A stretch of DNA of 64,000 nt from Oribacterium sp. P6A1 (GCF_000702885.1 NZ_JNKO01000007.1:124001-188000); one strand, 5' to 3'; shown: positions 8,519 to 17,834, numbered from the stretch's first letter. Made by a program: numbers and translations. The notes: generated by a model not told the origin, from the sequence alone.

Positions 8519-10501
8519 CTACATGCTTCGTATCTTTTCGGTTTTTTCTCTGACGAACTGTTCCAGCTTATCCATATATTCTCTTTCGGTGATCTTTCCC
8601 TCGGCCACCGAGCTTAATCCCATTTCCCATGAAGCGGTAAGCTTCGGGTTCAAAAGATGAGGTATGGATATCTTTACATAATAGGCAATATGTTCTCCCA
8701 GCTCTGTAGGTGTCAGCACCTGAGTCTTTTTCTGAAGAGAAACATAATTATCATCCACAAGTTTTGTGAGAATTCCTGCTCTGGTGGCACTGGTTCCTAT
8801 ACCGGCTCCCTTTATCTGAGCTCTCAGATCTTCATCCTCAATCAGATTACCTGCGTTTTCCATGGCAAGTATCATGGATCCTGAGGTATATCTCTTTGGC
8901 GGTGAGGTTTCTCCCTCCTTGACTCTCAAAGTCAGAAGATCCAGGCGCTGACCTTTTTTCATCTTAAGAAGAGCTTCACTGAGCCTGCCGCTCAGATCAT
9001 CCTCTGCCCCTTCGCTGTCCTTATCGTTTTCCTCAGGCTGTCCGCCCTGGCCACCGTCCGAAGACTTTTTAACATTGGCCACCTTCAGATAGCCTTCCTC
9101 TTTCAAGGCTCTGGAGCTTGCGGAAAAGCACTCTCCGTTACACTCTATGGAAAGGGACACCTTCTGATATACTGCGGGCGGATAAAAGATAGCAAGAAAT
9201 CGTCTGCAAATCAACTCATATACCTTTTTTGCAAGAGGTTTCAGAGACTGATATTCCTTCTGTCCCTGTCCTGTAGGAATGATGGCATAGTGATCCGCGA
9301 TCTTCTTGTCATCCACATATCTTGACTTGGCTATCTGTTTGTAGGCTTCCTTTTCCAGAATCTCACGCGCACATTCTGCCACAGGTTCGTAAGTGGAAAG
9401 CCCCTTTATGTTCTTCGCTATCTCCTTTGATACCGCAGTTGAAAGAACTCTTGCATCTGTACGCGGATAGGTGGTGAGCTTTTTTTCATACAGCTCCTGG
9501 GCGATGGCAAGGGTCTCATCAGGACTTATCTTGAACATCTTAGAGCAGTCATTCTGAAGCTCCGCAAGATTATACAGTAAAGGAGGGTTCTTTGTCTCCT
9601 TTTTCTTTTCAACCGAGGTAACTATAGCCTCTCTCGGGAAAGGCATGAAGCTCTTCATGAACTCCACAGCCCTGCCCTGCTTGAGAAAACCCTTTCCGTC
9701 ATAGATTTCAGCAGGAGCATACAGATGTGAACCCTCGGTCTGCTTCCAGTCAGCAGTGATCTTCGCACCTTCGCCTATATCAAAATCTCCGAGAATCCGA
9801 TAAAAGGTGGTCTTCTGAAAGGCCCTTATCTCCTGCTCCCTCTTGACTATCATACCGAGAACGCAGGTCATGACACGTCCTACGGCCACCACCATCTTGT
9901 CCTTACGGTCCATATTCAGTTCCCGTCTGATGCGGTTACTGTATTTAAGAGACAAGGCGCGGCTGAAGTTTATGCCCATGAGATAATCCTCCTTGGCCCG
10001 GGAGAATGCCGCTGCCGAAAGATTGTCATAGGCGCTGTCCGGTTTCGCCTCCCTGATACCTCGGAGTATCTCTTCATTGGTCTGGGAATCTATCCATACA
10101 CGCTTTTTTTCCTTGCTCTCCGGAACCTTGGCCATCATCTCTACAAGCCTGTAGATATACTCTCCTTCACGGGCGCTATCGGTACAGACATATATGGTTC
10201 CTACATCCTCCCGGTTCAGCTGTCTGGAAACCACTTCGAACTGCTTTTTGGTGCTTTTACCCACCTCATACCTCCACTCCGCATCCTTCGGAATGAAAGG
10301 AAGTGTTTCAAAGCTCCACTTTTTCAAAGCAGCATCATATTCTTCAGGATAAGAAAGCTGAACCAGATGCCCGACACACCAGGTGATGACATAATTCTCA
10401 TCCTCCAGAAAGCCGTCTCCCCTCCTGACATTTTTCATATTGAGGGCCTGGGCGAACTGCTGCGCCACCGACGGTTTCTCTGCTATAAATAAACTCTTCA
10501 A
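8519..10501 (-). CDS. topB: DNA topoisomerase III (type IA)
   Basis: Relaxes negative supercoils and decatenates DNA through a single-strand break. The start is a TTG (10501) with GAGAGG five bases upstream, giving MKSLFIAEKPSVAQQ, the TOPRIM entry strand with catalytic Glu. The second TOPRIM motif reads CTDSAREGE, so the usual DxD has Ala in place of the second Asp, a variant like those of some accessory-element TopB proteins. The active-site tyrosine is Tyr345 in LTTYPRTDARVLS. Length is 660 with no C-terminal zinc ribbon, shorter than E. coli TopA. It lies downstream of galM (13-base gap) with no obvious functional tie. Confidence 0.94.
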   Translation of the reverse strand: MKSLFIAEKPSVAQQFAQALNMKNVRRGDGFLEDENYVITWCVGHLVQLSYPEEYDAALKKWSFETLPFIPKDAEWRYEVGKSTKKQFEVVSRQLNREDVGTIYVCTDSAREGEYIYRLVEMMAKVPESKEKKRVWIDSQTNEEILRGIREAKPDSAYDNLSAAAFSRAKEDYLMGINFSRALSLKYSNRIRRELNMDRKDKMVVAVGRVMTCVLGMIVKREQEIRAFQKTTFYRILGDFDIGEGAKITADWKQTEGSHLYAPAEIYDGKGFLKQGRAVEFMKSFMPFPREAIVTSVEKKKETKNPPLLYNLAELQNDCSKMFKISPDETLAIAQELYEKKLTTYPRTDARVLSTAVSKEIAKNIKGLSTYEPVAECAREILEKEAYKQIAKSRYVDDKKIADHYAIIPTGQGQKEYQSLKPLAKKVYELICRRFLAIFYPPAVYQKVSLSIECNGECFSASSRALKEEGYLKVANVKKSSDGGQGGQPEENDKDSEGAEDDLSGRLSEALLKMKKGQRLDLLTLRVKEGETSPPKRYTSGSMILAMENAGNLIEDEDLRAQIKGAGIGTSATRAGILTKLVDDNYVSLQKKTQVLTPTELGEHIAYYVKISIPHLLNPKLTASWEMGLSSVAEGKITEREYMDKLEQFVREKTEKIRSM

Positions 10502-10514
10502 AAATACCTCTCTG

Positions 10515-11576
10515 TTACTTTACTTCCCACTTATATATGGTGGTCGTATCATATTCCTCACCCACCTTCACTATGGATGAAGGCCAGTCTGCCTTGTGGA
10601 GACAGTCAGGATAAAGCTGGGTCTCGAAACAGTAGCCATGTCTCGGGCCGAAATGTGCTCCGTTCTTTCCCTCGAAATCCGAAGCAAGGAAGTTGGCTGT
10701 ATAGAACTGCATTCCCGGAAGGTCTGTGTAAACAGACATCTTTATTCCCGACTTCTCAGAGTATGAAGTTGCCACAAGTCTTACATCTCCGTCATAATCA
10801 TCGAGAACCCAGTTATGGTCAAAACCACCTGCGAAATTAAGCTGGTCAAAGTTTGTGTTAATGTCTCTCTTTATAGGCTTCGGTGATGTGAAATCCATCG
10901 GTGTGCCCTGAACGGAATCTATGCTGCCGTAAGGTATGGATTCGGAATCCGCAGGTGTATATCGGGAAGCATTGATCCAGACGATCTGATCTGTAGCATC
11001 ACCGCTGTCGTGACCCGCAAGATTGAAGTACGCATGGTTAGTCATGTTGAAGACAGTATCCTGATCCGCAGTTCCTGTATAGCGTATCTCCAGACTGTCG
11101 TCCTCAGTAAGTGTATATGTTACGGAAACCTCAGCATTTCCCGGGAAGCCCTGATCCCCGTCAGGTGAATTGATAGAGAACATCACATAGCTTCCGAGGC
11201 CTGCATTATCATACTCTGCATCCCAGATTCTGGTTCTCCAGTAATCAGGTCCTGAATGAAGGCTGTTCTTTTCCTTGTCATTCTTACTGAGCTCATATGT
11301 TTTTCCGTTTATCTCAAAGCTTGCCTTACCGATACGGTTGGCATTTCTTCCCACAGGCTCCCCCATGTGACCCGGATTCTTGAGAAGCATGTCCACAGAA
11401 TCAACTCCGAGAACCACGTCTCTCTTCTTTCCTTCTTTATCCTTTACAAGCATGGTGAGCCAGATTCCGCCAAGATTTGTAAAGCTTGCCTCTGTACCGT
11501 TACCGTTTGTCAATGTATATCTTTTTACTTCTGTTCCATCCTGGAGCTTTCCAAGAATCGATTCTTTTACTGCCAT
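10515..11576 (-). CDS. galM: galactose mutarotase (aldose 1-epimerase)
   Basis: Interconverts alpha and beta anomers of D-galactose and D-glucose before GalK. The 353-residue protein has the family motifs GRNANRIGKASFEING, NMTNHAYFNLAGH (catalytic His) and FDHNWVL, and ends with GFCFETQ-like GYCFETQLYPD carrying the catalytic Glu. Length fits the family. It is separated by about 8 kb from the galKET operon of the same window, so the Leloir pathway is split. The ribosome site GGAGGTAAAAA is embedded at the edge of dispersed repeat copy 2. Confidence 0.95.
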   Translation of the reverse strand: MAVKESILGKLQDGTEVKRYTLTNGNGTEASFTNLGGIWLTMLVKDKEGKKRDVVLGVDSVDMLLKNPGHMGEPVGRNANRIGKASFEINGKTYELSKNDKEKNSLHSGPDYWRTRIWDAEYDNAGLGSYVMFSINSPDGDQGFPGNAEVSVTYTLTEDDSLEIRYTGTADQDTVFNMTNHAYFNLAGHDSGDATDQIVWINASRYTPADSESIPYGSIDSVQGTPMDFTSPKPIKRDINTNFDQLNFAGGFDHNWVLDDYDGDVRLVATSYSEKSGIKMSVYTDLPGMQFYTANFLASDFEGKNGAHFGPRHGYCFETQLYPDCLHKADWPSSIVKVGEEYDTTTIYKWEVK

Positions 11577-11589
11577 TTTTTACCTCCAT

Positions 11590-11632
11590 GGGTCATTGTG
11601 CGAATCGAGTGCATCCGGAATTACGTATGACC
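11590..11632 (-). repeat. dispersed hairpin repeat, copy 2
   Basis: GGGTCAT at 11590-11596 and ATGACC at 11627-11632 bound a centre with GCGAATCGAG and GGAATTACGT. The overall design and flank match copy 1: both are followed on the minus strand by ATGGAGGTAA and then the start codon of the next gene (galM here). Confidence 0.75.
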
Positions 11633-11676
11633 TGCCGGACAGATTTGAAAGTAAGCATTTAACCTTCACATCTATA

Positions 11677-11717
11677 GGTCATCGCAAATTCAGTCTGCTC
11701 GAACCCGTACAGATACC
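11677..11717 (-). repeat. dispersed hairpin repeat, partial copy 3
   Basis: GGTCATCGCAAATTCAG followed by TGCTCGAA and CGTACAGATACC aligns closely with copy 1 (GGTCATGCGCAAATCGAG, TGCTCGAA). The closing arm is decayed. It lies about 45 bases from copy 2 and not at a start codon. Confidence 0.6.
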
Positions 11718-11750
11718 GTCCCCTTTTTTGCTCCGACCATTATACAATAA

Positions 11751-11776
11751 AATCCCCCCTAGGAGTAGGGGGGATT
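11751..11776 (-). terminator. intrinsic terminator of asd
   Basis: AATCCCCCCTA (11751-11761) is perfectly inverted at 11766-11776 with a 4-base loop. Read on the minus strand the stem ends in ATTTTATTG. It lies 20 bases past the asd stop. Confidence 0.9.
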
Positions 11777-11796
11777 TACAGCATACCTGTATGCCA

Positions 11797-12879
11797 TTAT
11801 TTCTTTGTGATGTAGCCCTTTGCCGCAAGGTACTCTGCAGCCTCAACTCCGCCGCCTGCTGCGCCGCGAAGGGTGTTATGGCTGAGGCCCACGAACTTCC
11901 AGTCATATATGGAATCCTCGCGGATACGTCCGATGGAGATACCCATGCCACGCTCATAATCAACATCAAGAGCGATCTGAGGGCGGTTATCATCCTCAAG
12001 ATACTGGATGAAATGCTCGGGAGCTGAAGGAAGCTTGAGTTCCTGAGGCTCGCCCTTGTAATCTCTGAGGGCCTGAATGAGCTCTTCCTTTGTAGGCTTC
12101 TTATGGAACTTAACAAATACAGTAGCTGTATGACCGTTAAGAATAGGAACACGGATGCACTGTGCAGAGATCTTGATATCCTCGCAAAGATCGATGTGAT
12201 CTCCTTCAAGCTTTCCGAGAACTCTCAAAGGCTCCTTCTCTGACTTCTCTTCCTCACCGCCGATATAAGGAATGATGTTATGCTCCATCTCAGGCCATGA
12301 CTCAAAGTTCTTTCCTGCACCGGAAATAGCCTGATATGTTGAAACGATAACCTCATAAGGCTCGAACTTACGCCATGCCGCAAGAGCCGGAGTATATGAC
12401 TGGATTGAGCAGTTTGGCTTAACAGCAATGAATCCTCTGGTTGTGCCAAGTCTCTTCTTCTGAGCCTCGATGAGCTGATAGTGATCAGGATTGATCTCAG
12501 GAACTACCATAGGAACATCCGGTGTCCATCTGTGTGCGGAGTTGTTTGAAACAACAGGGGTCTCTGTCTTTGCGTAGGCCTCCTCAAATGCACGGATCTC
12601 ATCCTTCTTCATATCTACTGCAGAAAATACGAAATCTACGTCCTTAACAACCTCGTCAATTTTGGAAACGTCCTTGACGATCATCTTCTTTACTGACTCA
12701 GGCATGGGAACATCAAGTTTCCATCTTCCCTGAACCGCCTCTTCATAGGTCTGTCCTGCAGATCTTGGTGAAGCTGCCAGTGTTGTAAGCTCGAACCATG
12801 GGTGATTCTCAAGAAGTGTGATGAATCTCTGTCCAACCATACCTGTTGCACCGAGAACGCCAACCTTTAACTTTTCCAT
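11797..12879 (-). CDS. asd: aspartate-semialdehyde dehydrogenase
   Basis: NADPH-dependent reduction of aspartyl phosphate to aspartate semialdehyde, at the branch to lysine/diaminopimelate, threonine and methionine. The 360-residue protein starts MEKLKVGVLGATGMVGQR with the Rossmann loop at residues 7-16. The catalytic cysteine lies in KPNCSIQSY, the variant of the long archaeal/fungal-type ASADH family rather than the GxxNCTT of the E. coli type. I chose the ATG at 12879 because AGAGGAG stands 8 bases before it; upstream in-frame codons add 16 non-homologous residues. It is monocistronic, with its own promoter and terminator. Confidence 0.95.
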   Translation of the reverse strand: MEKLKVGVLGATGMVGQRFITLLENHPWFELTTLAASPRSAGQTYEEAVQGRWKLDVPMPESVKKMIVKDVSKIDEVVKDVDFVFSAVDMKKDEIRAFEEAYAKTETPVVSNNSAHRWTPDVPMVVPEINPDHYQLIEAQKKRLGTTRGFIAVKPNCSIQSYTPALAAWRKFEPYEVIVSTYQAISGAGKNFESWPEMEHNIIPYIGGEEEKSEKEPLRVLGKLEGDHIDLCEDIKISAQCIRVPILNGHTATVFVKFHKKPTKEELIQALRDYKGEPQELKLPSAPEHFIQYLEDDNRPQIALDVDYERGMGISIGRIREDSIYDWKFVGLSHNTLRGAAGGGVEAAEYLAAKGYITKK

Positions 12880-13047
12880 AATTGATATCTCCTCTTTTGG
12901 ATTATTCAGTCCATTTAATCTCGACAAGCGAAGGACTGTGCCATATACATGTGAATTTCAGGCTATCCGCCATTCACTGATGATGCGCCCCGCTCCTTAT
13001 AAGCAAAAACTCCCTTCATTGCCGTGAAGCACACCGTAATACCTAGA

Positions 13048-13076
13048 ATGATATATCCAATCCCGCTTTAAAGCAA
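13048..13076 (-). promoter_or_regulatory. candidate sigma-A promoter of asd with ~160-nt leader
   Basis: On the minus strand TTGCTT, 17 bases, TATCAT. The resulting leader runs to 12879. It contains short hairpins (GTGAAT/ATTCAC; CAGTCC/GGACTG at about 12907-12930) but no lysine-riboswitch or T-box core that I can recognise. An AAAAACTCC/GGAGTTTTT pairing (13105-13113 with 13005-13013) spans the promoter. Confidence 0.5.
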
Positions 13077-13134
13077 TAAACTTTTATTTATATCTATTCT
13101 AACCGGAGTTTTTGTCATAACTCTACGTCATGCA

Positions 13135-15372
13135 TCAGTGTTTTGTTCCCTTACCTGCACGGTTCGCTATCTTAAGTCTGTTAAGAGAAAGCATCTTTCC
13201 GCTTACCTTTATCTCAACAGGATCAACTCCCAAAAGATATACGTCTGTGAGTTCATCTCCGGTTCCAAGCTTAATAGCTGCCACACCCTTGCTGTTCTTC
13301 TTTTGAAGAGGAATATCACTGAGTGAACATCTGAGGAAGTATCCGTCTCTTGTTCTGAAGACTATCTCGGTTTCATAACCCATTTCAAGGATGCTGACTA
13401 CCTTGTCCCCCTCATTCAGCTTTGTAGCCGCCACCACTCTGTTGGCCGTTTCAAATTCTGAGGCTTCAACAAGTTTCACCATGGCATCCTTTGTTGTGAA
13501 AACAAGAGTCTTGCCCGCAAGCTCAGACTTTACATTGACAAAAACGATTTCTTCATCGTTAGCGTTGAACTTACTGATGTTGTCAATAGGAACACCCTTA
13601 TCCTTGAACTTGGAAAGCGGAATATCCTGGCACTTGATCTGGTGCATGTTGCCCTTATCCGTAAAGAGAAGCACTCTGTCGGTGTTCTTACACTTAAAGA
13701 TGTATCGGCTGTCAGTATTCAGTGCCTCCTGATTCCTCTGATAGGTCGCTTCATCGAGAAGCTTGCAGTAACCAAACTTGTCCTGAACATAGTAGCAATC
13801 CATCTCCTGGACTTCGTTCTCGTTAAATACAGCTTCCTTTCCGTCCTCTATAAAGGTTCTTCTGGGTTTTGCGTATTCAGACTTAATGAACATAAGGTCT
13901 TCGGAAAGAACTTCATTCATACGGTCACGGCTTCCAAGGATGCCTCTGTACTCCTTTATCTTCTTAAGTGTCTCTGCGTGCTGTTTTTTCAGTTCGATAA
14001 GCTCGAGACCTATAAGTCTTGAGAGCTTCATATCGAGAATGGCCTGGGCCTGGCGCTCGGTAAATGAAAAATCTTTGATGACATCCGCAAATTCCTTGTC
14101 TCTGTCACGGAACTTGACCCCGGTGATATCTCCCGTCATCAAGGCTTTCTTGGCATCAGCCTGTGACTTACAGCTTCTGAGAAGTGCAATGATGGCATCA
14201 ATAAGGTCAACCGCCTTGATGAGACCATCCTGAATCTCCTTCTTATCAATTTCCTTGTCAAGGAGGGCCTTGTACTTCTTGCCCATGATCTCGTACTGGA
14301 ACTTAAGGTATGCCTTGAGAATACCCCTTAAGGACATGGTTTCAGGACGGCCTTCGTTGATGGCAAGCATATTGACACCAAAGGTATCCTCAAGCCGGGT
14401 CTTTTTATAGAGAACATTTGTGATTCTCTCTATATCGGCTCCGCTCTTGAGATCAAGTACGATTCGTATACCGTTTTTATCAGACTGGTTTGAAATATCC
14501 GTTATCTCGGGAAGTACCCTGCTCTCTACAAGCTGTGCGGTATCCTGCATGAACTTCATGATGCCCTGCCCGATCATGGTATAAGGTATCTCGGTCACAA
14601 CCAGCTTATCTCTGTCGGATCTTCCGTTCTTCTTTTCAAATACAAGCTTTCCGCGAAGCTTCAGCTTTCCTGTACCCGAGCGGTAAATATCAACAAGCTC
14701 TGACTTGTTGGCAATGATTCCTCCCGTCGGGAAATCAGGTCCCTTCAGGTAATTCATCATCTCTGAAGTTCCCATGGCAGGATTTCTGAGATATGCAAGT
14801 ATGAGGTCGACTATCTCTCCGAGATTATGGCTGGGTGTTGATGTGGTCATACCTACAGCGATACCCTCAGAACCGTTCAGGAGGAAATAAGGAACTCTTG
14901 CTGGAAGAACAACAGGCTCCCTGAGAGTCTCATCATAGTTCGCCTGAAACTCTACGGAAGTATCCAGATCCGCAAGCATACAGTCATCCGTAAACTTCTC
15001 AAGCTTCGCCTCCGTATATCGGGGAGCCGCTGCCGAGTCACCCTCGATGGAACCGAAGTTACCCTGTCCGTGAATAACAGGCTGCATACGCTTGAAATCC
15101 TGGGCCATAACAACCAGTGTATCGTATATGGAAGCATCTCCGTGAGGATGATACTTACCCATGGTATCGCCCACTATACGTGCTGACTTATATGTTGGAT
15201 GGTCATGGGTCGCATGGAGCTGATCCATATCAAAAAGCACTCTTCTCTGTACCGGTTTAAGACCATCTCTGATATCCGGAACCGCTCTTGATGTGATGAC
15301 ACTCATGGAGTAGTCGAGATAGCTCTTCTGCATCTCCTCCGAATATTCCGTTGTTAATATCTGTTCTGCCAT
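13135..15372 (-). CDS. parC: type II topoisomerase subunit A, ParC-like
   Basis: DNA-cleaving subunit of topoisomerase IV (or a gyrase-like enzyme) acting with the ParE-like subunit encoded just upstream. The catalytic tyrosine is Tyr119 in AAPRYTEAKL. The quinolone-determining region reads YHPHGDASIYDT, residues 74-85, so the position equal to E. coli GyrA Ser83 is Ala80, while the Asp87 equivalent (Asp84) is kept. The C-terminal beta-pinwheel lacks a clear GyrA box (only QKKNSKGVAAIKL), which favours ParC over GyrA. Length is 745. The AAGGA site and the 120-base gap to parE suggest one transcript. Confidence 0.9.
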   Translation of the reverse strand: MAEQILTTEYSEEMQKSYLDYSMSVITSRAVPDIRDGLKPVQRRVLFDMDQLHATHDHPTYKSARIVGDTMGKYHPHGDASIYDTLVVMAQDFKRMQPVIHGQGNFGSIEGDSAAAPRYTEAKLEKFTDDCMLADLDTSVEFQANYDETLREPVVLPARVPYFLLNGSEGIAVGMTTSTPSHNLGEIVDLILAYLRNPAMGTSEMMNYLKGPDFPTGGIIANKSELVDIYRSGTGKLKLRGKLVFEKKNGRSDRDKLVVTEIPYTMIGQGIMKFMQDTAQLVESRVLPEITDISNQSDKNGIRIVLDLKSGADIERITNVLYKKTRLEDTFGVNMLAINEGRPETMSLRGILKAYLKFQYEIMGKKYKALLDKEIDKKEIQDGLIKAVDLIDAIIALLRSCKSQADAKKALMTGDITGVKFRDRDKEFADVIKDFSFTERQAQAILDMKLSRLIGLELIELKKQHAETLKKIKEYRGILGSRDRMNEVLSEDLMFIKSEYAKPRRTFIEDGKEAVFNENEVQEMDCYYVQDKFGYCKLLDEATYQRNQEALNTDSRYIFKCKNTDRVLLFTDKGNMHQIKCQDIPLSKFKDKGVPIDNISKFNANDEEIVFVNVKSELAGKTLVFTTKDAMVKLVEASEFETANRVVAATKLNEGDKVVSILEMGYETEIVFRTRDGYFLRCSLSDIPLQKKNSKGVAAIKLGTGDELTDVYLLGVDPVEIKVSGKMLSLNRLKIANRAGKGTKH

Positions 15373-15464
15373 AATAATTCCTTATACGTAACTTATTTCT
15401 CTTCACCCTCTATCCGGGCTTAGTGCACACACAGATTAACTGTGTGCGCTAATCTCGCTTTTGC

Positions 15465-15496
15465 GAAATGAAAATTTCTGATGAAATTTTCATTTC
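15465..15496. repeat. perfect 14-bp inverted repeat in the parE-parC gap
   Basis: GAAATGAAAATTTC (15465-15478) is inverted at 15483-15496 with a 4-base loop, starting at the last base of the parE stop codon. Two further hairpins follow (TCGC/GCGA; GCACACACAG/CTGTGTGCGC near 15425-15450). No T-run, so these may be mRNA stability or processing elements between parE and parC. Confidence 0.7.
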
Positions 15497-17421
15497 TAGG
15501 CATCAATCACTGCCTCATCCGCATGATCGTGAATAAAATCACGACGCGGGCCTACTTCCGACCCCATAAGCATGCTGGTAACTTCAGATGCAAGGCGTCC
15601 GTCCTCTATCTCAACTCTCTTTAAAACTCTGTTCTCCGGGTTCAGTGTTGTTTCCCAGAGCTGCTCAGGATTCATCTCTCCGAGACCCTTGAATCGCTTC
15701 AGATCATAAGTTCCGGCCTTGTGGTTCTTCTGATACTTCACAAGGGCCGACTCATCGTAAAGATACTCCGACTCTTCCTTCTTACTGTGAGGGATAGCCT
15801 GATAAAGAGGAGGCATGGATACATAAACATGTCCCTCTGTAATAAGATCCGGCATAAAACGATAAAGGAATGTAAGAAGCAGGGTATCGATATGGGAACC
15901 ATCAACATCCGCATCGGTCATAAGTATGATCTTGTCATAACGGAGCTTTGTAATATCGAAATCGTTGCCGTAGCCCTCTGAAAATCCGCAGCCAAAAGTG
16001 TTGATCATGGTCTTGATCTCAGCATTGGCAAGAACCTTATCTATAGAGGCTTTCTCAACATTCAGAATCTTTCCTCTCAAAGGAAGGATAGCCTGTGTTC
16101 GTCTGTCTCTGTGATTCTTTGCAGAGCCTCCCGCAGAATCTCCCTCTACGATGAAGATCTCGCACTCCTCAGGGTTCTTGGAGATGCAGTTGGCAAGCTT
16201 GCCGTTTGAGTCAAAGCTGTATTTTGACTTGCTGAGCATGTTGTTCTTGGCCTTCTGTTCCTGCTTTCTGATCTTGGCAGACTTCTCGGCACAGGCGATG
16301 ATGGCCTTTACGACTTCCACATTTCTGTCGAAATAATGCTGAAGCTCCGCATCAACTATGGAGGCAACATGCTTTCCTGCTTCCTGACTGGCAAGCTTTG
16401 TCTTTGTCTGTCCCTCAAAAATAGGATCAGGGAACTTTACAGCCACAACAGCCACCATTCCGTTACGGGTATCGGCGCCTGTAAAGTTCTCGTCCTTTTC
16501 CTTGAGAAGACCAAGCTGTCTTGCATAGCTGTTTACGAGCTGTGCGAACTTGGTCTTGAAACCTGTGATATGAGTTCCGCCCTCCTGAGTGAAGATATTG
16601 TTGCAGAAACCGTGAACATTCTCCTCAAAAGCATCGCAGAACTGGATACAGCACTCAAGAATAGTACCCTCTGACTCACCCTTAAAATAGATCTCAGGTG
16701 TGATCTTTTCTTTTTCTTTATTCTCGTCCTTTACGAAAGCAATGATTCCTTCCGGCTCATGGAACTCCTTGATAACCGGCACTTCGTCTCTGTCATCACG
16801 GTAATGTATGGTGAGATCAGGATTCAGATACGCAGTCTGATGGAGTCTTGACTGAAGCCAGTCCTCCTTGAATCTTGTTTTCTCAAAGATCTCAGGATCA
16901 GGAATGAATGTTGTCTCCGTTCCCGTTTCCTTTGTCTTCCCAACAACAGGGAGAAGGCCCTTTACAAGCTCTGTGGTAGGCTTGCCGCGCTCATATGTAT
17001 CCTCAGAAATCTTTCCGTCCTGATAAACACGGATCCTGAGAAATGATGACAGAGCATTAACAACAGAAGAACCTACGCCATGAAGACCTCCTGATGTTTT
17101 ATATGCCTTGTTGTCGAACTTTCCGCCGGCATGAAGAGTTGTGAGAACTACACGTTCTGCCGAAACTCCCTTCTGGTGCATGCCCACAGGGATGCCTCGA
17201 CCGTCATCACGAACGGTACATGAGCCATCCTTACCCAATGTTATCCATATATTCTTGGCATATCCCGCCAGATGCTCATCCACGGAATTGTCCACGATCT
17301 CGTAGATAAGGTGGTTAAGACCTCTTGAACCTACTGAACCGATGTACATACCGGGTCTCACTCTTACCGGTTCAAGTCCCTCCAGGACCGTGATACTCGA
17401 CGCATCATACTTCTCTGCCAT
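15496..17421 (-). CDS. parE: type II topoisomerase subunit B, ParE-like
   Basis: ATPase subunit partnering the 13135-15372 protein. The GHKL ATPase motifs are in place: EIVDNSVDEHLAG, DDGRGIPVGMH and LHGVGSSVVNALS. The TOPRIM domain has EGDSAGGSAK and MTDADVDGSHI. The 641-residue length matches ParE and Gram-positive GyrB proteins. The start has AGGAG with an A/T-rich spacer. Gyrase versus topoisomerase IV cannot be settled from this subunit alone; I follow the ParC-like partner. It is the first gene of the two-gene unit. Confidence 0.92.
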   Translation of the reverse strand: MAEKYDASSITVLEGLEPVRVRPGMYIGSVGSRGLNHLIYEIVDNSVDEHLAGYAKNIWITLGKDGSCTVRDDGRGIPVGMHQKGVSAERVVLTTLHAGGKFDNKAYKTSGGLHGVGSSVVNALSSFLRIRVYQDGKISEDTYERGKPTTELVKGLLPVVGKTKETGTETTFIPDPEIFEKTRFKEDWLQSRLHQTAYLNPDLTIHYRDDRDEVPVIKEFHEPEGIIAFVKDENKEKEKITPEIYFKGESEGTILECCIQFCDAFEENVHGFCNNIFTQEGGTHITGFKTKFAQLVNSYARQLGLLKEKDENFTGADTRNGMVAVVAVKFPDPIFEGQTKTKLASQEAGKHVASIVDAELQHYFDRNVEVVKAIIACAEKSAKIRKQEQKAKNNMLSKSKYSFDSNGKLANCISKNPEECEIFIVEGDSAGGSAKNHRDRRTQAILPLRGKILNVEKASIDKVLANAEIKTMINTFGCGFSEGYGNDFDITKLRYDKIILMTDADVDGSHIDTLLLTFLYRFMPDLITEGHVYVSMPPLYQAIPHSKKEESEYLYDESALVKYQKNHKAGTYDLKRFKGLGEMNPEQLWETTLNPENRVLKRVEIEDGRLASEVTSMLMGSEVGPRRDFIHDHADEAVIDA

Positions 17422-17734
17422 TTAAAAAACTCCTCAACCTATATTCTTTAAAAGTCCTTGCCGGACTTCAATAAATGTTTCTGCAAAGCATGTATCATTT
17501 TTCAGTCATCAATATAAAATCTCTAAATAAACATACATGCCGTGTACGTCTATAACGCCAAACATAACAAGTTTACCGCATAATCGCCTGAAACTATACC
17601 ATAATAACTGCAAATTTATCAAGTTTATGCCGTGCAGCCTGCTCCTTCGCTGCAATATACCTCTTAATATAATCCTCTTTCGCGCAAAACGCAATACATA
17701 TGTTCGCACATATTTTCATCAATCCCTTTGCCAT

Positions 17735-17792
17735 CAGCAGTTCAGCCGGGGATGGATTTCCAATCAGAACTTCATCCCCGGCTGAACTGCTG
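17735..17792. repeat. perfect 20-bp inverted repeat, function unknown
   Basis: The 20-mer beginning CAGCAGTTCAGCC at 17735-17754 is perfectly inverted at 17773-17792 around an 18-base loop. It is GC-rich in an AT-rich gap, has no T-run on either strand, and lies just past the phosphoribosyltransferase terminator. Confidence 0.9.
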
Positions 17793-17809
17793 CACTTTAT
17801 GCATCTAAA

Positions 17810-17834
17810 AACCGGCACCGAAAAGGTACCGGTT
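17810..17834 (-). terminator. intrinsic terminator of the 17875-18513 gene
   Basis: On the minus strand AACCGGTACC pairs with GGTGCCGGTT (one wobble) around TTTTC and is followed by a short T-run. It lies 40 bases past the stop codon. Confidence 0.85.

Noticed and set aside
9300-9500. topB as evidence of an integrative element
   Set aside because: The TOPRIM variant resembles accessory-element TopB, but the neighbours are housekeeping genes and no conjugation genes are in view.
12880-13134. Lysine riboswitch or T-box in the asd leader
   Set aside because: The leader is long and folds locally, but neither the lysine-riboswitch core nor the T-box AGGGTGGNACCGCG element is present.
17594-17818. 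74-codon minus-strand frame after the PRTase gene
   Set aside because: It crosses the PRTase terminator and the 20-bp inverted repeat and has no ribosome site.
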